DNA from: CAWUFC02 sp963921335
GTDB taxonomy: Bacteria; Pseudomonadota; Gammaproteobacteria; Pseudomonadales; Halieaceae
Assembly (NCBI GenBank): GCA_963921335.3
Contig: CAWUFC020000001.1
Span: 806,001-870,000, forward strand
DNA: 64,000 nucleotides
Direction: 5' to 3'
A program made the position numbers and the translations under genes. The notes beneath the pieces are model-generated. The model ran no database searches, was not told the origin of the DNA, and saw nothing but the letters and a program-made list of their open reading frames with translations. This document shows, one piece after another, positions 42,681 through 50,609 of this stretch. How positions within the stretch are numbered: the stretch's first letter is position 1; every line of letters begins with the position of its first letter.

Positions 42681-43583
42681 ATGCGCGGCGTAGCTGAATA
42701 CGTCATGCGGGGCCGAAAGCAGGCTCTGCTGGTTTCGTTGCTTGGCGCAAGTACCCTGATGTTTGCCTGGATCAGCGCAGCGGTTGTTGCGTTGATCACC
42801 ATGCGCCGGGGCTGGAATGAAGGCGCATTTATTCTGATCTGGGCGTTGCTGCCCGCGGGCTTTTTGCTCGTCCAGTTTGGAGATATGGGTCCGGTGTCGC
42901 TGTTGTTGGGCACCGCCGCGTTAGCGGTTGCATTGAGGTGGACGGTGTCCTGGCCTCTGACCCTGTTGGCCTCCGTGGGAGTGGGGGCTATCACCGGAAT
43001 AGTGCTGCTGATGTTCAGCGGCGTCTTTCTGGAAGATTTGGCAGCCATGTTTGCCAAGGTGTTTGAAAACCTGCAGGCCAATATGCCCGAGGGGCAGACC
43101 TTGCGGGCACCCGGTATCAGCACGATTGCTGGCATGCTGGGGGTGATTAACACCATCACCTGTGTGCTGTGTTTATTACTGGCGCGTTGGTGGCAGGCAG
43201 CGCTGTATAACCCGGGCGGGTTTCGTGAAGAGTTTCACGCACTGCGCCTGAGTCCCCAAATCAGCATTGCCCTGGTTTTGCTGATGATGGGGGTAAGCAC
43301 CCTGGGCCTGGAGTATCGGCCGTGGGCGGTACTGTTCGCAGTACCTCTGAGCGTGGCTGGCATTGGTTTTCTCCATGCGCGCGCTGCCTATCGGGGTTTG
43401 GGTGCGACATGGTTGGGCCTGTTTTACCTGTTGTGGCTGGTGCTGGACCCAATCAAACTGGTTGTTATTGGTATTGCCATCGCAGACAGTTTCGTGAATT
43501 TTCGCGAGCGCTGGCAGCCAAAAGGTGAATCCCGCGAGATATCGCGTAAAGAGGATCGCCACGATGATGAGAATTTGGAATAG
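42681..43583 (+). CDS. DUF2232 (YybS-like) membrane protein
   Basis: A 300-residue protein with about eight hydrophobic segments, running from LLVSLLGASTLMFAWISAAVVALI to LGLFYLLWLVLDPIKLVVIGIAIADSFVNFR, and a charged C-terminus. The conserved PGGFREEFHALRLS segment and the location between rpsR and rplI are those of the DUF2232 protein of Pseudomonas. The function is unknown; related transporters in Firmicutes (YybS) are also near rplI. The ATG at 42681 may be replaced by that at 42705. Confidence 0.82.
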   Translation: MRGVAEYVMRGRKQALLVSLLGASTLMFAWISAAVVALITMRRGWNEGAFILIWALLPAGFLLVQFGDMGPVSLLLGTAALAVALRWTVSWPLTLLASVGVGAITGIVLLMFSGVFLEDLAAMFAKVFENLQANMPEGQTLRAPGISTIAGMLGVINTITCVLCLLLARWWQAALYNPGGFREEFHALRLSPQISIALVLLMMGVSTLGLEYRPWAVLFAVPLSVAGIGFLHARAAYRGLGATWLGLFYLLWLVLDPIKLVVIGIAIADSFVNFRERWQPKGESREISRKEDRHDDENLE

Positions 43584-43620
43584 GTCGGGCTGAGCCCGCC
43601 GCAGAAAAGAGGAAAGTAAG

Positions 43621-44076
43621 ATGGATGTCATTTTGCTGGAGAAAATCGGCAAGCTGGGTGACCTCGGCGACCGCGTCACTGTTAAGCCAGGCTATGGCCG
43701 TAACTACCTGATCCCCCAGGGCAAGGCAGTACCTGCCACCGAAGCCAACGTGGCCGAGTTTGAAACTCGTCGCGCCGAGCTGGAAGCCAATGCCGCTGAA
43801 GCTGTTGCCGCCGCTGAAGTTCGCGCTGGTCAGATCCAGGAGCTGGGCACAGTGACTATCGAAGCCAATGCTGGCGACGAAGGTAAGCTGTTTGGTTCTG
43901 TGGGTACTCGCGACATCGCCGATGCCGTCACTGCAGCCGGTGTTGAGCTGACGAAGTCTGAAGTGCGTCTGCCGGAAGGCGCCCTGCGTGAAGTGGGTGA
44001 GTACGAAGTGACCGTTCACCTGCACACCGATGTCGACACGACCGTACAGATCTCTGTGGTAGCCGAAGGCGCCTAA
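43621..44076 (+). CDS. rplI: 50S ribosomal protein L9
   Basis: A 151-residue L9 with the canonical N-terminal domain (MDVILLEKIGKLGDLGDRVTVKPGYGRNYLIPQGKA, given in parts), long connecting helix and C-terminal RNA-binding domain (LFGSVGTRDIADAVTAAG, EVRLPEGALREVGEYEVTVHLH). GAGGAAAG gives the ribosome site. A strong terminator follows. Confidence 0.98.
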   Translation: MDVILLEKIGKLGDLGDRVTVKPGYGRNYLIPQGKAVPATEANVAEFETRRAELEANAAEAVAAAEVRAGQIQELGTVTIEANAGDEGKLFGSVGTRDIADAVTAAGVELTKSEVRLPEGALREVGEYEVTVHLHTDVDTTVQISVVAEGA

Positions 44077-44126
44077 GAGCCCTGCTCGGCAAAATCTGCG
44101 AGGATTTTGCACCAGAATACATCGAA

Positions 44127-44158
44127 AGCACTCACTTGACGGTGAGTGCTTTTTTTTT
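44127..44158 (+). terminator. Intrinsic terminator of the rpsF-rpsR-DUF2232-rplI operon
   Basis: A perfect nine-base stem AGCACTCAC (44127-44135) and GTGAGTGCT (44142-44150) with a six-base loop, then eight T. The strongest intrinsic terminator in the window; it lies 50 bases after rplI and separates it from dnaB. Confidence 0.92.
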
Positions 44159-44215
44159 GTCTGCAATTGGCAGATACTCAATGGTCCCCGCTGAAAAAGA
44201 GCAATAAGACACCGG

Positions 44216-47200
44216 ATGGCTGAAAACCCGACTCCAGACGACTACCCCGAAGACAATATCGTTCCAGTAGACGATTACCGGGATGATTATTCTGCGCCGT
44301 TTTCAGACGACCCCGAAATAGCTCGCATCAAGATGCAGCCGCATTCCATCGAGGCCGAGCAGTCGGTACTGGGTGGCCTGCTGCTGAGCAATGACGCCTG
44401 GGATTCCGTCGCCGAGCAGATCACGCCGGCAGATTTTTATCGCAATGACCACCGCATCATCTTCCGCCAGATTGCCAAACTGATGGAGGCCAGCGAGCCC
44501 CTCGACGTGGTGACCCTGTCGGATGCGCTGGATGCTACAGGGGAGTTGGAGGCTGCAGGTGGGCTCGCCTACCTGATGGAGCTTGCCAAGAACACCCCCA
44601 GTGCTTCCAATATCCGCGCCTACGCCAGTGTGGTGGGCGAACGCGCGTCGCTGCGTAACCTGATTCAGGCGGCCCAGGACATCGCAGAGAGCGGTTTTAA
44701 CCCGGAAGGGCGCACCTCAGATGAGCTGATCAACGAGGCGGAGCGCCTGATCATGCAGATCTCTGAGCAGGGCCCCAAAGCCGGTGGGCCGCAGGAAGTA
44801 AACCCGCTGCTCACCAAGGCGGTGGAGCGCATCGACGAGCTGTATAACTCCGGCGGCGACATCACCGGTCTCAGCACCGGCTATAGCGAACTGGATGGCA
44901 TGACCTCTGGCCTGCAACCTTCCGATCTCATCATTGTGGCGGGAAGGCCCTCCATGGGTAAGTGCGTGGTGTCGGGCAGTCGCATTGTTGATCCCGCCAC
45001 AGGTGATGTGAACATTATTGATGATTTACTGGCCCAGCCTGACGCGGAGGTGGTCAGTCTCGACAATGATTTTAAATTGCGGCGTAATCGCTTTGAGGCC
45101 TTCGTTGATGACGGCGTTAAACCGGTTTATCGCATTACCACGGCGTTGGGTCGGGAGATAGAAGCCACCGAAATTCACCCGTTTTTGACCGGTGATGGCT
45201 GGAAATCGCTGGCGGCCCTGCAAGAGGGTGAAGCCATCGCTGTGCCTCGCGAGATGGCATTTTTTGGTGATGAAGCATTGCCAGAGCATCAAGTGCGCAC
45301 CCTGGCTTATTTGCTGGCCGATGGGGGTTTGACCGGTTCCTCACCGAAGTTTACCCAGAAGAATTCAGCCATCATGGCCGACTTTATCGATGCCGCTGAG
45401 AGATTCCCGTCAGTGGCGTGCCGGGCCGAGCAGTCCGGTGAGCGGACGCCATCGGTCAGGGTGGTTGGCGATGAGGTGATTGTCGCAAGGGCACGCGATC
45501 AATTCGCCTCTAATCTCAATCGGCTTATGCAGCTACAAGGCGTCACTGGGCGGGCAGTTGCGGCTGCTGCCTGGGCTGCGCCCAGCGCTGTGACCTATTG
45601 GCGCAAGGGTGTGTCTATACCCAGCCAAGATCGGGTAGCGCCCATTTGCGAGTACCTGCACTGTGAATTTGAGGCGCTGTTCCCACAAGGCTATGCCGCC
45701 GCCAGCAGCAACGGGCCCAATGCGCTCACGGAATGGTTGGACGAACTGAATCTGATGGGCAAACACGCGCTGGACAAAACCATCCCACGCGAAGTGTTCC
45801 GGTTGCCACGCGAGCAGTTGGCTCTGTTTCTCAATCGGCTGTTTGCCTGTGATGGTTCCGCGTTTATCCAGAACGGTGACCAGTACCGACTCTCTTATGC
45901 CAGCTCCAGTAAGGCTCTTATAAAGCAGGTTCAGCACCTCTTGCTGCGCTTCGGCGTGATTGCCAAGCTGCGCGCCAAGACGAACTACCATGACCCTGAC
46001 GGCCCAACACCCTACGAGCTGGAGGTAACCTCGCGGGACTCGGTATCGCGCTTTTTGCGTGAGATTGGCATTTACGGAAAAGAAGAAAAGCTGCGCGAGA
46101 TTCGAGAGCTGTTGCTGAGCAAGCAGGAGCGCGACAGTGCCGATTACCTGCCCGACTCCGTCAATGACTACATATTGGCGCGCAAAGGTGAGCGAAGCTG
46201 GCGGGAGTTATACGAGGCCAGGGGTTGGTCATTTCCGCGAGGATTTAATGCGCATTTGAGTGGGCGCAGTCGGCGCTCCCTGACCCGGCGTCGTTGTCGC
46301 GAGTTTGCAGAGCTGTTGCAAGATGACTATCTCGCGGCGTTGGCGGACAGCCACGTCTACTGGGATAAGATCAAACGCATTGAGTACACCGGCGAGAAAC
46401 AGGTCTACGACCTGACGGTGCCGGGGCTGCACAATTTTGTCGCCAACGACATCTGTGTTCACAACACCAGTTTCGCCATGAGCCTGGTGGAACACTCGGT
46501 GCTGAACCAGGAAAAGCCCATCCTGGTGTTCTCCATGGAGATGCCGGCTGACCAGCTGATCATTCGTATGCTGTCTTCGATTGGGCGTATTGACCAGACC
46601 CGCATTCGTAACGGCAAGCTGGAACAGGACGATTGGCCGAAGCTGAGTACGGCGGTGTCCAAGCTAAAGGATATGCCACTGTTCATCGACGACACGCCGG
46701 CGCTGACGCCCACCGAGGTGCGCTCCCGTGCGCGGCGGGTAGCTCGCGAACACGGTGGGCTTGGCATGGTCATGATCGATTACCTGCAGCTGATGCAGGT
46801 GGCGGGGTCCAGCGAAGGCCGTACGGCAGAGATCTCAGAGATCTCCCGAAACCTCAAGGCCATCGCCAAGGAGTTCCAGTGTCCCATGGTGGCCCTGTCG
46901 CAGCTCAATCGTTCGCTTGAACAGCGGCCGAACAAGCGGCCGGTGAATTCGGATTTGAGGGAATGTGTGACCGGCGACACGCGGGTCATTCTTGCCGATG
47001 GGCGCCCCGTCCCTATTGCTGATCTGGTAGGTACTGAGCCAGAGCTCTTCGCGCTGGATGAAGACAATCGCTATGAAGTATCCGCTAGCGACAAAGTCTG
47101 GTCAGTTGGCGTAAAGCCAATATTGAAGGTGAGTTTAGCCAGTGGCCGCACTATTCGGGTGACCGAGAAACATCTGCTGTTCTCGGCGAAGGGTTGGACC

Positions 47201-48427
47201 AAAAGCGGTGAGCTGGCTGTGGGAGATCGCCTGGCCCTGGCTCGAAAAATTCCTGAGCCGCGAAACCCTGTGCAATGGCCTGACCTGCGGGTTGCCTTGC
47301 TGGGGCAGATGATTGGTGACGGTAGCTATCTGTCCGGCCAGCCCATGCGCTACACCACGGAATCGCAAGCCAATAGCGACATAGTGCGTCAGGCGGCGCA
47401 AGAAGAATTCGGTTGCGAGGTTAAGCGATATAAAGGGCGTCGAAATTGGCACCAGTTGTTGATTAGCGGTAATGGAAATCGCTGGCATCCCGCCGGCGTG
47501 AACGCCTGGTTGAGAGAGCTTGGCATCTTTGGCCAGCGCTCCCACCAAAAGCGTATCCCTGAGCAAGCATTTTGTCTGTCAGATCGCCAGATAGGGCTTT
47601 TACTGCAGCACCTTTGGGCTACTGACGGCACGATCAGTGTGACGAAGGATCGGCAGACAGTACATTACGCCACCAATAGCCGCGGTCTCGCGGAAGATGT
47701 GGCACTGTTGCTGCAGCGACTCGGTATTATTGCGCGCATCCGTATGGCCAAGAAGAAGGGTTATCGTCCCGGTTACATGGTGGTTGTATCTGGTGCAGAG
47801 GCGCAGCGCGAGTTTTTGAGTCAGGTAGGTGCTTTTGGGGCGAAAGCTGCCAAAGCAGAGAAGCTGGAGGCTGCACTTGCCAGCGTAACAAGTAATAGCA
47901 ATGTCGATACCTTGCCGATAGAAATATTCGACCAGGTGAAGGCTCGCATGGCTGATTTGGGTATCAGCCAGCGGCGCATGGCCAGCATGCGTGGCACCAG
48001 CTATGGCGGTGGCGCGCATTTCAGTTTTGCGCCTACGCGGGATGTGTTGGCGGAATATGCAGAGTTGCTGGACGACAATGAATTGCGTCGCGCGGCCAGC
48101 GATGATCTGTTTTGGGATCGCATCGTGGAAATACGCCCAGACGGTGAGGAGGAGGTTTTCGATCTCACCGTGCCTTACAACGAAAACTGGATTGCCGATG
48201 GCATTGTTTCCCATAACTCGGGCGCGATCGAACAGGACGCAGACGTGATCATGTTCATCTATCGCGACGAGGTCTATAACGAGGAGAGCCCCGACAAGGG
48301 GGTGGCCGAGATCATTATCGGCAAGCAGCGGAATGGCCCGATTGGCACCGCGCGGCTGGCCTTTATCGGCCAATTTACCCGCTTCGAAAACCTGGCCCGC
48401 GGTTCCTACGACGAGGGCGGCTACTAG
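44216..48427 (+). CDS. dnaB: Replicative DNA helicase DnaB carrying two inteins
   Basis: A 1403-residue precursor. Removing the two inteins leaves a 484-residue extein: residues 1-249, 751-916 and 1335-1403. The N-terminal domain has PHSIEAEQSVLGGLLLSNDAWD, and the RecA-like domain has the Walker A GRPSMGK(T) split by intein 1, the Walker B-type VMIDYLQLM and the ALSQLNRSLEQRPNKRPVNSDLRE/SGAIEQDADVIMFIYRDEVY segments split by intein 2. Both splice sites therefore lie in ATPase or hexamer-contact motifs, so no active helicase can be made until both are spliced out. The gene follows the strong rplI terminator, the usual chromosomal location in Pseudomonas-like genomes. Confidence 0.95.
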   Translation: MAENPTPDDYPEDNIVPVDDYRDDYSAPFSDDPEIARIKMQPHSIEAEQSVLGGLLLSNDAWDSVAEQITPADFYRNDHRIIFRQIAKLMEASEPLDVVTLSDALDATGELEAAGGLAYLMELAKNTPSASNIRAYASVVGERASLRNLIQAAQDIAESGFNPEGRTSDELINEAERLIMQISEQGPKAGGPQEVNPLLTKAVERIDELYNSGGDITGLSTGYSELDGMTSGLQPSDLIIVAGRPSMGKCVVSGSRIVDPATGDVNIIDDLLAQPDAEVVSLDNDFKLRRNRFEAFVDDGVKPVYRITTALGREIEATEIHPFLTGDGWKSLAALQEGEAIAVPREMAFFGDEALPEHQVRTLAYLLADGGLTGSSPKFTQKNSAIMADFIDAAERFPSVACRAEQSGERTPSVRVVGDEVIVARARDQFASNLNRLMQLQGVTGRAVAAAAWAAPSAVTYWRKGVSIPSQDRVAPICEYLHCEFEALFPQGYAAASSNGPNALTEWLDELNLMGKHALDKTIPREVFRLPREQLALFLNRLFACDGSAFIQNGDQYRLSYASSSKALIKQVQHLLLRFGVIAKLRAKTNYHDPDGPTPYELEVTSRDSVSRFLREIGIYGKEEKLREIRELLLSKQERDSADYLPDSVNDYILARKGERSWRELYEARGWSFPRGFNAHLSGRSRRSLTRRRCREFAELLQDDYLAALADSHVYWDKIKRIEYTGEKQVYDLTVPGLHNFVANDICVHNTSFAMSLVEHSVLNQEKPILVFSMEMPADQLIIRMLSSIGRIDQTRIRNGKLEQDDWPKLSTAVSKLKDMPLFIDDTPALTPTEVRSRARRVAREHGGLGMVMIDYLQLMQVAGSSEGRTAEISEISRNLKAIAKEFQCPMVALSQLNRSLEQRPNKRPVNSDLRECVTGDTRVILADGRPVPIADLVGTEPELFALDEDNRYEVSASDKVWSVGVKPILKVSLASGRTIRVTEKHLLFSAKGWTKSGELAVGDRLALARKIPEPRNPVQWPDLRVALLGQMIGDGSYLSGQPMRYTTESQANSDIVRQAAQEEFGCEVKRYKGRRNWHQLLISGNGNRWHPAGVNAWLRELGIFGQRSHQKRIPEQAFCLSDRQIGLLLQHLWATDGTISVTKDRQTVHYATNSRGLAEDVALLLQRLGIIARIRMAKKKGYRPGYMVVVSGAEAQREFLSQVGAFGAKAAKAEKLEAALASVTSNSNVDTLPIEIFDQVKARMADLGISQRRMASMRGTSYGGGAHFSFAPTRDVLAEYAELLDDNELRRAASDDLFWDRIVEIRPDGEEEVFDLTVPYNENWIADGIVSHNSGAIEQDADVIMFIYRDEVYNEESPDKGVAEIIIGKQRNGPIGTARLAFIGQFTRFENLARGSYDEGGY
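44963..46465 (+). other. Intein 1 of DnaB (501 residues, in the Walker A loop)
   Basis: Precursor residues 250-750. The first residue is Cys (CVVSGSRIVD), block B has TEIH, and the C-terminus is HNFVANDICVHN followed by Thr as the +1 nucleophile. Two LAGLIDADG-like motifs (LAYLLADGG at intein residues 114-122 and LNRLFACDG at 290-298) mark a dodecapeptide homing endonuclease. Between them (about 184-240) is an extra segment that looks like a helix-turn-helix (GVTGRAVAAAAWAAPSAVTYWRKG). It separates the Lys and Thr of GRPSMGKT. This site is the P-loop site also used in mycobacterial DnaB inteins. Confidence 0.93.
46964..48217 (+). other. Intein 2 of DnaB (418 residues, before the SGAIEQDAD motif)
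   Basis: Precursor residues 917-1334. It starts with Cys (CVTGDTRVILADGR), has TEKH as block B, and ends NENWIADGIVSHN followed by Ser at +1. Two LAGLIDADG-like motifs (LLGQMIGDG at intein residues 112-120 and LLQHLWATDG at 213-222) indicate an endonuclease of the same kind. The block F histidine found in intein 1 (LHNF) is replaced (YNENW). The insertion lies after SDLRE and before SGAIEQDAD, two residues earlier than the classical ESG^SIE site of the cyanobacterial DnaB intein. Confidence 0.92.
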
Positions 48428-48435
48428 ACGATTGC

Positions 48436-49842
48436 CTAATCCGTTGTCGGCAACGTTATGTAGTACAAAATGTTACGCAAAGATTCTGCGCCACAGTCTG
48501 GACATTCCTGTGCGGCAGCCCGGAACAGCAAATAGTTGCCCACCTGGTGATACTGATCAGCATTGGAGTCCGCTGACCCGCTAACTACGTCTTGCAGCAG
48601 CTCAATAGTGTCATTTCCAGTATCCAAAAGATGCGGTTCCCAGCCGTAGGTGGAATTGTCTGTGACAACGTAGCGACCATCTTCGAGTAAATATGGGGGG
48701 CGGCTTATCCAGTTGCTTGATTCGAATATAACACCGCCCATCGCTCTATCCACTAGAGTCGCATAGCCGACGTATTTGTCCGGTGAGTTATTAAACCAGA
48801 GTTGGCCAGGGCCGCCGGGCCAGATACCTTGGACGTAGCCGAACCGAGCGATTTGGTCCAGCGAGCGTTCCTGGGGTGCGGCTTTATGCAGAATCAGAGC
48901 GTTCTCATAGATAGACGTAACCGAGAAGAATCCCTCTTTGAGTGCCTTGACGCGATATCCCTGATCGTCCGGATAGGGCTTCGGGAATTCGACCGTGATG
49001 CCACTATTCAGATTCAGCGCCATGGCGACGGGCAGGTCCTCGGCGGTTCTGGCGCCATAGTACGCCCAGCTCTCGTAAATTTCCGGGAACTGGTAGTCTT
49101 TCCTTCCAGAATCCAAGGGCACGTATGTTTGATCGCCGGCGGCTATGCGATAAAGGCCGCCCGAGGGCGAATGGAGCATCAGCTCGCCCTGCGTTTTATG
49201 CACCAGGGTGGGGGTAGTATCTGGTGGAATGGCCTTGGCTACTGCTTCTCCAGTTTGGCGATTAACTGCCAACAGATTCAGTTGTATTTGAGCAGTCCCA
49301 GCCAACAGGTAAAGTGAATTGTCGTCTGCAGTCAGGATTTGCAGAGAGCCGTACTCGTGTTGGAGCTCACTCCATTTTGCTGCTGAAAGCACTTGCTCGG
49401 TACCACATTGGGTGCCATCTGTTTGCCAGATCGATTCGATTTCATTCGCTACTCTCCCTGATGGGAACAATACTGTTGTGCCGTTTTGCACAATAGGCAT
49501 CGACACAGGAATAGCGGACTCGTCGGATGTGAATCCTATGGATTCATGCAGTGTTACTGCGTCTGCGGCGGCTGGATGATAAGCCCTAAGATAAAACTGG
49601 CTGCCACTTCCTGCGCGATCTTTCTGTACGGCCAATAGCACATCATCCAGAGGTTGCAGATACTCAATGTCCTGGGCCAAAAGGCCGGATTCTCCGCTAA
49701 GGTCTAATCTGTCATATGCAGTTTCTCTGCAGGTGACTGGCTCATCAGGTGGGGAAGTAGATTCGTTTAGATTATTGTCACTGCACGCAGCTAGTATGGC
49801 TGCCATTGGCAGGCATATGCTTAGGGTTCGCGTTATCCGCAT
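48436..49842 (-). CDS. Putative lipoprotein of unknown function
   Basis: A 468-residue protein with a lipoprotein signal (TLSICLPMAAILAACSDNN, lipobox LAAC). The rest is mostly beta, with repeated short strands ending in aromatic/Gly turns (LYLLAGTAQIQ, YVPLDSGRKD, GGLYRIAAGD), compatible with a beta-propeller, but no family is recognised. CPDCGAE lies near the C-terminus. The codon usage seems less GC-biased than its neighbours (inference by eye), and it lies between dnaB and the loader genes, so it may be a later arrival. Confidence 0.65.
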   Translation of the reverse strand: MRITRTLSICLPMAAILAACSDNNLNESTSPPDEPVTCRETAYDRLDLSGESGLLAQDIEYLQPLDDVLLAVQKDRAGSGSQFYLRAYHPAAADAVTLHESIGFTSDESAIPVSMPIVQNGTTVLFPSGRVANEIESIWQTDGTQCGTEQVLSAAKWSELQHEYGSLQILTADDNSLYLLAGTAQIQLNLLAVNRQTGEAVAKAIPPDTTPTLVHKTQGELMLHSPSGGLYRIAAGDQTYVPLDSGRKDYQFPEIYESWAYYGARTAEDLPVAMALNLNSGITVEFPKPYPDDQGYRVKALKEGFFSVTSIYENALILHKAAPQERSLDQIARFGYVQGIWPGGPGQLWFNNSPDKYVGYATLVDRAMGGVIFESSNWISRPPYLLEDGRYVVTDNSTYGWEPHLLDTGNDTIELLQDVVSGSADSNADQYHQVGNYLLFRAAAQECPDCGAESLRNILYYITLPTTD

Positions 49843-49946
49843 GAGCAGCCTTTTGGGGCAAAAAAAGGGCGCGGACTATACACCTGGCTGTGCGCTCAGT
49901 AAACGCCGCCGGGGGTCGTTTTAGGCAGTGCGTCTACCCCTTTAAA

Positions 49947-50609
49947 CTAGCTAAGCGTTGCTTTGATTTTGGCGATTTCCGCCAGCGCCTCTTCCCTAGT
50001 GCTGGGCTTTGCGGTGTGGTCCGGCAATGCCTCAGGCGCGGGAATGCTGAGGTCTTCGCCCGCCATGGCGCGCGCGCAGTAGGCCCGGTATTTGTCCCGG
50101 AACACGGGAAAGGTCAGGCCCTCGGTGTTGTTCGCCAGGAAAAACCAGTCGCTGTCGCGACCAGCGAGATACACGGCAGGGTGGCGCCAGTTCTGTGCTG
50201 ACTTAGGGCTCGCGGCCTGGCAGGCTTCCAGAAATGCTGAGCGCGCATCCGGCAGGCCAAACTCCCCCATCACCGCCTGGCAGCAGTCCAGCATTTTGTT
50301 GAGCGTAGGCAGGTATTCGCTGCCTTCAATAGCCAGCTTGGCACCGCGCAAAATCTGTTCAGTGGGGTAATCCGCCAGTGAATCCAGCCACAGGCGCTTA
50401 ATCTGGTTCAACTGCTCGTCGTTCGGGTAGGCGGCATAAAACTGGTTGTGATAATTGAGCATGAACAGGGTGAACACCTGGTTAATGGTGTCGATCTGCT
50501 CATCGCTGATGGGGCCTTTGTTACTGGGCCCAGCTGCGGTCGCCGAGGTGGTCGGCGAGGCTTTTATCGCGCGTTCGGCCTGTACTGCCAGGTCCTTGCT
50601 GTCCTGCAT
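49947..50609 (-). CDS. Phage lambda P-like helicase-loader homologue
   Basis: A 220-residue protein. The middle part (about 38-115) reads like the phage lambda replication protein P family (QVFTLFMLNYHNQFYAAYP, KRLWLDSLADYPTEQILRGAKLAIEGSEYLPTLNKMLDCC), which loads DnaB at the origin. The N-terminal 30 residues are low complexity (Ala/Ser/Thr/Pro). It follows the triple-DnaT-domain gene on the same strand and overlaps it by 89 bases; no good later start exists before residue 50. Its nearness to dnaB supports a helicase-loading role. It may be a domesticated phage gene. Confidence 0.72.
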   Translation of the reverse strand: MQDSKDLAVQAERAIKASPTTSATAAGPSNKGPISDEQIDTINQVFTLFMLNYHNQFYAAYPNDEQLNQIKRLWLDSLADYPTEQILRGAKLAIEGSEYLPTLNKMLDCCQAVMGEFGLPDARSAFLEACQAASPKSAQNWRHPAVYLAGRDSDWFFLANNTEGLTFPVFRDKYRAYCARAMAGEDLSIPAPEALPDHTAKPSTREEALAEIAKIKATLS

